From Theristus sp. LFF4_11 (taxonomy: Eukaryota; Nematoda; Chromadorea; Monhysterida; Xyalidae), in the NCBI GenBank assembly GCA_030248135.1, contig JASANC010002750.1, forward strand, positions 62,001 through 126,000: a stretch of 64,000 nucleotides of DNA. The letters are read 5' to 3'. Each line of letters opens with the position of its first letter. Within the stretch, counting starts at the first letter, position 1. Under the pieces are notes generated by a model. The model did not search any database. It was not told the DNA's origin and saw nothing but the letters and a program-made list of their open reading frames with translations. Shown here in pieces: positions 57,536 through 64,000 of this stretch. Made by a program: the position numbers and the translations under genes.

Positions 57536-60500
57536 TCAACGCCGGCGGCCCGTCGATCCCGGAGGTCCCGGAGGTCCAGGTGGACCAGGGGGTCCCGGGG
57601 GACCTGGTGCGGGTGCGGGCGCTGGCGCCGGTGCGCCCGGTGTGCCCGGAGTACCCGGTGTACCTGGCGTGCCCGCTTGGCCGGACGGGCCGCTCGCTCC
57701 CGGTGGCCCGTCCGGTCCGGTGCCGCCAGGTGGTCCGGTCGGACCGACCTGAAATTTTGACAGAAAAAAGTACATTACCTTGATTTTTTCCCGATTAACT
57801 CAATATTATATTATCTAAAAATGCGTGAGACGCATATAAAAGGGGGAATATGGCCTTGTGTAAGCAGTGAATATCTAAAAATGCGGGAGACGCATATAAA
57901 AGGAGGAATATGGCTTTGTGTAAGCAGTGAGAGACTTGGCTCGACAACTCTTTTCTAGTCTCTGATGTGGTACACACGGATACAAGTACATAAAAGCTAT
58001 ATTTTTGCGTCGCGTTTGTTTTACTGAAAAGCGTAAAAACTTTAAACTTATTTTTAATTGTCCTCTTCAGTTTAGTCTAAAATCACACCATGTGCGAAAT
58101 TCTGTAAATTCTGTGCAAAAACAGAAAAATCATAGCTTGCAAAACAATCACAGTCCCGTGAGTCGTTGCCTTTACCACAGAAGGAGACTTTGCGTTCCCC
58201 AATGCCTCTGCGATACACTTTGTCCTGGACAAACAAGTATCAGTGATCCGAAGTCTGATCGTTATTTTAGTGGTTTTAGTGGTCGTTAAATGCCCGAAAT
58301 ACGGTATGGCCGATTAAACATGGCAGCTTTTTTCAGGGTTCAAGGAGCGCGCGAATTTTGGATGAAAGAAAAAAGATCTTCAGAAACCAAACTGCGTGCC
58401 TAATTTGACCAATTTTTGAAAACCAATGGATTATCCGCGCTATTCTGTGCATTCTTTCTCCCTTGCACACATGATTGGGAATTATGTTGGCATTTTTGAA
58501 AAAGACAACTCCTAGTCTGCGACTGATCCCGCCTTGATGGACTGCCTAATTTATTCGGCCGTACTGTACTGCAAATGTTAAAGTTTCAATTGTCTACAAA
58601 GTACATGTGCAACCGAAATAATGAATAAACGGCGCAAAAATATGGCTCTTATGTACTTGTATCCGTGTGTACCACATCAGAGACTAGAAAAGAGTTGTCG
58701 AGCCAAGTCTCTCACTGCTTACACAAAGCCATATTCCTCCTTTTATATGCGTCTCCCGCATTTTTAGATAATATTCTGACTTTTACATGAGCCCCGAAGG
58801 TCGGACCAAAATCACAATACGTTGGTCACACATTCTACTAAATCCCGGACAACTCAGGTTTTCATTTTTCGTTTTTAGGCCAATTTCGCCTATGCTATTT
58901 CTACGGCCGATTCGCCCAAAATCGTCACGATTCAGTACCTAGAATTGCTCACATAAGAAAACTGACCCAAAAGCCGTGATCGGCGCAATGAATTACCATG
59001 GAAAATACCGATTTCTTGTTTTTCATTTCTTGGACGGTTTCACTAAATTCCACGGCCGATTCGCCCGACATCGTCACGATTCAGTATGTAGAGGTGCTCA
59101 CACAAGAAAACTAATCCAAAATCCGTGATCAGCGCATTGAATTACCCTGGAAAACACCGTTTTCCTGTTTTTCATTTCTGGACCGATTTCGCCAATTTCC
59201 ACGGACGATTCGCCCGAAATCGTCACGATTCCGTATATAGAGTTGCTCACATAAAAAAACTAACCCAAATTCCGTGATCAGTGCATTGAATTACCATGGA
59301 AAACACCGTTTTCTTGTTGTTCATTTCTGGACTGATTTCGCCAATTTCCACGGCCGATTCGGCCGAAATCGTCACGATTCAGTATCTAGAGTTGCTGACA
59401 TAAAAAACTAACCCAAAATCCGTGATCAGCGCATTGAATTACCCTGGAAAACACCGTTTTCTTGTTTTTCTTTTCTGGACCGATTTCGCCGATTTCCACG
59501 GCCGATTCGGCCGAAATCGTCACGATTCAATGTATAGAGTTGCTCACATAAAAAAACTAACCCAAAATCCGTGATCAGCGCATTGAATTACCTTGGAAAA
59601 CTTCGTTTTCTTGTTTTTCATTTCTGGACCGATTTCGCCAATTTCCACGGCCGATTCGGCCGAAATCGTCACGATTCAGTGTATAGAGTTGCTCACATAA
59701 AAAAAACTAACCCAAAATCCGTGATCAGCGCATTGAATTACCCTGGAAAACTTCGTTTTCTTGTTTTTCATTTCTGGACCGATTTCGCACTTTCCACGGC
59801 CGATTCGGCCGAAATCGTCACGATTCAATGTATAGAGTTGCTCACATAAAAAAACTAACCCAAAATCCGTGATCAGCGCATTGAATTACCCTGGAAAACT
59901 TCGTTTTCTTGTTTTTCATTTCTGGACCGATTTCGCCAATTTCCACGGCCGATTCGGCCGAAATCGTCACGATTCAGTGTATAGAGTTGCTCACATAAAA
60001 AAACTAACCCAAAATCCGTGATCAGCGCATTGAATTACCCTGGAAAACTTCGTTTTCTTGTTTTTCATTTCTGGACCGATTTCGCCACTTTCCACGGCCG
60101 ATTCGGCCGAAATCGTCACGATTCAATGTATAGAGTTGCTCACATAAAAAAACTAACCCAAAATCCGTGATCAGCGCATTGAATTACCCTGGAAAACTTC
60201 GTTTTCTTGTTTTTCATTTCTGGACCGATTTCGCCAATTTCCACGGCCGATTCGGCCGAAATCGTCACGATTCAGTGTATAGAGTTGCTCACATAAAAAA
60301 ACTAACCCAAAATCCGTGATCAGCGCATTGAATTACCCTGGAAAACTTCGTTTTCTTGTTTTTCATTTCTGGACCGATTTCGCCAATTTCCACGGCCGAT
60401 TCGGCCGAAATCGTCACGATTCAGTGTATAGAGTTGCTCACATAAAAAAACTAACCAAAAATCCGCGATCAGCGCATTGAATTACCCTGGAAAACTTTGT

Positions 60501-62016
60501 TTTCTTGTTTTTCATTTCTGGACCGATTTCGCCAATTTTCACGGCTGATTCGCCCGAAATCGTCACGATTCAGTATCTAGAGATGCTCAGGGCAAAAAAT
60601 TAACTTAATTTCCAAAATCTCCGGATGGAATTACCCCAGGAAAGATTTTTGTTCGACTGTGAAAATGCCGCAAGTAAAAATTGAAAGCGCGAACACATGT
60701 AACCAGGTCAAAACCTACGAACCTTTAAAAATGCCCAATTTTTTACCCAAAAAAGGTTGGAGCAAAAAAGTAGCTAGATTTTCAAAATCTGCAGATGAAA
60801 TTACCCCAGGAAACTTTTTTATTCGGTTATGGAACAACTTTAGACAAAAATTGAAAGGGCGAACACTTAAAACCCGGTGAAAACCCTGCGAACTTTTAAA
60901 AATGCCAATTTTTTACCCAAAAACATGGTCTGGGCAAAAAATTAACCCAATTTTCAAAATCTCCGGGTGGAATTACCCCAGGAAACGTTTTTGTTCGGCT
61001 ATGAAAATGCCCCAGTTAAAAATTGAAAGTGCGAACACATCTTGATGACATAGCTGAAAAAAAAGGAGAAACAAGAATAAGTAACCAAGATTTCAGAATA
61101 GGTTTTTCGTGTCTACAACGGACGTAAAGAAGTCTGGTGGAATTTTCTCTTCGGCACAGTTAGCAACCACTGCAGGTCTCTTCGTGTGCACAGTAACAAG
61201 TTTCCAGCATGTATGTTCGTTGCTGTAGGACAACGCGTAAATTTTGAAAACCCGCGCAGGTCCATATTCAGCCATATAATGCGTGATGCGCTGTCCGCTC
61301 GCTGGCGCTCGCTCGCGCATCCGCATGATTTTTTTCCGATTAACTCATTATTATTATTTTTTTAGAAAAGTCGCTATGTCACACGCCAAAAAGGTGTCCT
61401 GATCATGTCCGGTGTCCTGTCCGCCTGAGTGTCCAGCGTGCTGCCCCTAAAAACGGCAACACCATACACTCGTCGTTGTCGACCACTTTTAATTCCGGGG
61501 GGGGGGCGAACACCACGCGGACAAGACAAAGGACATCGGATAAAAATATACGAAATGAAAACCGAAAACTGATGACAATACTTCCGGGAACAACAAGAAA
61601 CACTATTATTGCAATACGAGAACAGAAAAGTGACCGAATGGCTTGTTGTCGCATTATTGTGGGCTGGCCTGGAAATCAAATCTCTGGTTTTGCTGGCACT
61701 CTGATGTTCATCATGTAAAAAATTGCAAAGAAAGTCGGGTGGAGTGGATACAGTTTTTTGGTCATGTCTCTTGAGGTTACTGAGGTTTGAAGTTTTTTTA
61801 GTTCATCCACTGGAACATCAAAAACAGGCTCATCAAGTCATCAGGCACATCAAAAAAACGTCAAAACCACATTATGTCGTTTGAAATAGAGCCTTCTCTG
61901 GAACGTGCCAAACCGAAATGACGTCATGTGCGCTCGAAAACATGCACGGAACACTAGGTTGTCAATTTCGCTGATCTCTAAGTGAAAAAATAAAGTGAAA
62001 AGGCAAAACTAAACTG

Positions 62017-62061
<45 letters not shown>

Positions 62062-62633
62062 CATACCAAACGAGTGTTTTTTTTCACCAAAATGACGCGA
62101 TTTCGGTTTTTGATACGGCTCGGATAAATCGACAATACAACTCGAGCACTTCACACACTAACCGAGCCGGCGGTGCCCGCTGTGCCCGCTGCACCTGCTG
62201 TGCCCGGGTTGCCTGAAATGACAGTCAAATCAGCATGGGAACTGTGTGTGTGCACACAGCACTGTGTTTTATGACGGCGATTAGTTTGGAAGAAACTCTG
62301 AAAAATAGGATGTGTTCAAAATAAAACGTCGCGTTTTATATCGGAATATGTTTTATAATCGAATGAACCCGCTGTTCCGGCGCTGCCCGCGCTGCCCGCG
62401 GCTCCGGCGGTCGCCAGACCGGCCGGGCCGGGCGCACCAGCCACTCCAACCGGGCCAGTGGGTCCGGTGACTCCGGGACTGCCCGGTGGCCCTGGAATGA
62501 TCGTTGGCACCGAGACGAGACCAGTCGATGGAAGTGACGTGAAGCAAGCGTGCAGGACGCCGGAGACAGATAGAATGAGTGCAAGGCGACTGAACCAATG
62601 TTGCACCGATGAATGATTATGATGGTGTGTCAT
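57536..62633 (-). CDS. CLP13: secreted short collagen-like protein, 3 exons with a 4.4-kb intron
   Basis: Exons are 62633-62369, 62212-62163 and 57748-57536 (TGA), giving 175 aa. Intron 1 is phase 1 in a Gly codon. Intron 2 (62162-57749, 4,414 nt) is phase 0. The far exon could be taken for a separate gene, but its first codon follows an acceptor, it has no ATG or signal, it is in the required phase, and CLP12 has exactly this structure. It starts [13 protein letters not shown]; the signal ends GVLHACF, followed by [17 protein letters not shown] and GPPGSPG. Exon 3 has a run of (AP)4 breaking the triplets, then five GPP triplets, and ends STGRRR. Intron 2 contains the second R1 composite repeat. 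Confidence 0.86.
57781..57810. repeat. 30-bp direct repeat flanking R1 copy 2 (left)
   Basis: TGATTTTTTCCCGATTAACT and the following 10 bases recur at 61326-61355 with 27 of 30 positions equal. The two copies sit exactly at the edges of the R1 composite and look like a long target duplication. Confidence 0.6.
58300..58570. mobile_element. MITE family M2, copy 4 (inside R1)
   Basis: ACGGTATGGCCGATTAAACA at one end and TTCGGCCGTACTGTAC at the other; same position within R1 as the copy at 16009. Confidence 0.78.
58900..60590 (-). repeat. 149-bp tandem array, second locus, with dimeric higher-order structure
   Basis: GTGATCAGCGCATTGAATTA recurs about every 149 bp (59422, 59571, 59721, 59869 and so on). 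In the central part units alternate between two variants (CACTTTCC with CAATGTATAG, and CAATTTCC with CAGTGTATAG), giving a repeated dimer of about 298 bp. Sequence is the inverse complement of the array at 13800-15420. Confidence 0.88.
61385..61545. mobile_element. MITE/foldback family M1, copy 6, CLP13 intron 2
   Basis: GTGTCCTGATCATGTCCGG and the inverted GAACACCACGCGGACAAG surround a diverged core with ACCACTTTTAATTCCG. It lies next to R1 in the same intron. Confidence 0.7.
62020..62058. repeat. (TC)n microsatellite
   Basis: About 19 uninterrupted TC dinucleotides in CLP13 intron 2, about 100 bp from exon 2. Confidence 0.95.
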
Positions 62634-63407
62634 CGTTGATCCACGGACGCCCGATCGTTGTCTAGCAGCACTTAGAAGCCTCTCGTTTCGTTCGAAAGTC
62701 CAAGTCTGAAGACAGCGTACGCTCCAACACAGCAATATTTGCACAAAGTCACAAACAAAAGCACATTGCCAAACATACACATAATACACATACGCTGAAC
62801 CGTAAAGCGGTATTCATGAAGCAGTATTGAGTGACGCGCGGCTAGGTAGCTGTGCGTTGTTACCAGCAGTTACTTGTTATTGTTCATTGTTGTACAACAA
62901 GTACGTTCATGTACGTTGTTCACTGCAATCACAACAACGTTGGTGGTACGTTGTAAATGTTCACTCCACTTCTTAAAAATTAAAAAACACTAAATGAAAA
63001 TCACGCTTCAATTTATCACGATTTACGTTCCCTTAATTTTCACACAGCAGCAAAATATGCCGAGATGTCACGAATCCAGAGCGCGTTCATAACAAGTTTT
63101 TAAATAAAACTGGATTTTGTCGGACTTTAATAAATGAATATGCGTTCTGCCTGCGCTACAAATGTCAAAACAATCTTTTTCAAATGTTTTTTAAAAAGTT
63201 AAATTATGTGCGCCTGCACATCACACTGAAACGGAACAGGTATCAAAAGTTGTTTTTTCAGCGCCGTTTATCTTCGGGTAATGTCAAATTAACAATCCGC
63301 AGCCCGTCCGAGCTCTGAACGCAAACGTTTCAACTTGACGGGGTAAATATCAAAAATCAACAATTTTACAGCACCGTTCAAATTCGATTGAAAAGAAAAC
63401 ACCAAAT
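62634..63407. other. divergent CLP13/CLP14 intergenic region
   Basis: CLP13 and CLP14 start back to back here, about 775 bp apart, so both promoters must lie in this stretch. It holds a short TAGTGACGCGC hairpin-type repeat near 62815-62850. No promoter motif is recognisable. Confidence 0.5.
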
Positions 63408-63657
63408 ATGATGACTCCAATTTCTCGGACAACGACTGTGCAACGGGATTGTCCCGAGCGGATAGCCCGAATCATTGTTCACTGTTGTCTCGTGCTGTTT
63501 GGTTCCATCATTTTGGCGCCGCCACTGTCAATGATCGTTTTCATCGCCATCCTTGAACCAACGACGGCCTGCTTCGGTGCGGTTACGCTGTTTGCGCCGC
63601 CGAGATATGAGGACCTGTACGGTCCACCGGGGCGACCGGGACCGCCCGGCGTGCCCG
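63408..63657 (+). CDS. CLP14: secreted collagen-like protein, first exon (partial gene)
   Basis: Exon 1 ends at a donor CCCG|GTAGAT in phase 1, splitting a Gly codon as in the rest of the family; 83 codons are present and the gene continues past the window edge. The N-terminus is long (about 22 polar residues) and is followed by a double hydrophobic stretch ending ILEPTTACF, the linker GAVTLFAPPRYEDLYG, then GPPGRPGPPGVPG. The acidic Tyr-rich linker is unlike the others. An M1 MITE follows in intron 1. Confidence 0.82.
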
Positions 63658-63740
63658 GTAGATGTTTTTATTTTTATTTTTGGTGCAAAAAATACTTCGC
63701 TATATGCTAGTTGGTAGTTGGTCACTCTAAAAAAATTGTC

Positions 63741-63880
63741 CTAAGAGCGTGTTCGAGGTGTCCCGCATGCGGCGTCCGTGTCCCATGACGGAAATAAAAG
63801 TCGCCCAAAACGCCGAGTGTGCTGTGGTCACTTTTATCACCGGAACACCCAGGCGGACAGGACACCGTACACCTTTTTTA
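63741..63880. mobile_element. MITE/foldback family M1, copy 7, CLP14 intron 1
   Basis: GTGTCCCGCATGCGGCGTCCG and the inverse GGACAGGACACCGTACACC flank AAAAGTCGCCCAAAACGCCG and GTCACTTTTATCACCGGAAC. Confidence 0.75.
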
Positions 63881-63940
63881 GGCTGCCGTAGGTCGACGTG
63901 CGTCAAAGGTACGTCTCATGGATGGCAGCATGCAATAACA

Positions 63941-64000
63941 CGTGACGTGACGTGACGTGACGTGACGTGACATGACGTGACGTGACGTGACATGACGTGA
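63941..64000. repeat. (ACGTG)n microsatellite at the window edge
   Basis: Pentanucleotide ACGTG repeats, with some ATGACGTG variants, run from about 63941 to the last base and so continue outside the window. Confidence 0.9.

Larger units (their letters stand above)
57811..61325 (-). mobile_element. 3.5-kb composite repeat R1, copy 2 (inverted), in CLP13 intron 2
   Basis: Same order of parts as 13103-16530 but reversed: foldback segment with GGAGACGCATATAAAAGGAG arms (57819-58770, with a nested M2), the 149-bp array (58900-60590), the GGAATTACCCCAGG/TTTGAAAATT blocks, and the GC-rich end GCTCGCTCGCGCATCCGCAT. The outermost foldback arm carries an extra 50-bp partial duplication near 57815-57870. 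Confidence 0.75.

Overview
This window reads as nuclear DNA of an invertebrate animal. Genes are split by short AT-rich GT-AG introns, exons are strikingly GC-rich against an AT-rich background, collagen triplets (Gly-X-Y) dominate the coding content, a Tc1/mariner-type transposase fragment is present, and much of the non-genic DNA is MITEs, satellites and nested DNA transposons. I cannot place the phylum from sequence alone. No bacterial, viral or organellar features were seen.

Layout. 1-7 kb: AT-rich DNA with a possible gene end (1630-2279), a hAT-like element (5050-5832) and a 129-bp minisatellite (5905-6709). 7.2-11.1 kb: a minus-strand ribonuclease T2 gene reconstructed from six phase-compatible exons, with a hAT-like element in an intron. 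11.2-19.5 kb: nested transposons full of G/C homopolymers, a 1.04-kb element with a TTAGGG-containing inverted repeat (two near-identical copies), and a 3.4-kb composite repeat carrying a 149-bp tandem array. 21-64 kb: a cluster of 14 short secreted collagen-like genes (called CLP1-CLP14 here): CLP1-7 on the plus strand (21.1-43.4 kb), CLP8-13 on the minus strand (44.3-62.6 kb), and CLP14 on the plus strand, running off the right edge. A probable small two-exon gene lies between CLP11 and CLP12 (53.8-54.2 kb). A second copy of the 3.4-kb composite repeat, inverted, sits in the 4.4-kb second intron of CLP13.

The CLP genes share one plan. It comprises a signal peptide, one cysteine at or near its end (Ala/Met-Cys-Phe in most), usually a short Phe/Gly linker, a Pro-rich triplet start ([11 protein letters not shown]), a long stretch dominated by Gly-Ala-Ala triplets in many members, and a C-terminus that is always Gly followed by one to three Arg/Lys and the stop. 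Internal exons are almost all multiples of 9 nt, and almost all introns split a Gly codon after its first base, so exons are interchangeable cassettes. CLP3 and CLP4 have identical internal exon sizes and nearly identical N-termini (tandem duplicates); CLP2 differs from them by one intron. CLP12 and CLP13 form a second subfamily. A plausible reading is a locus for a set of small, single-Cys, Ala-rich collagen chains that assemble together into an extracellular material; what material is unknown. Gene models are inferred by eye from splice signals and reading-frame continuity, without transcript data.
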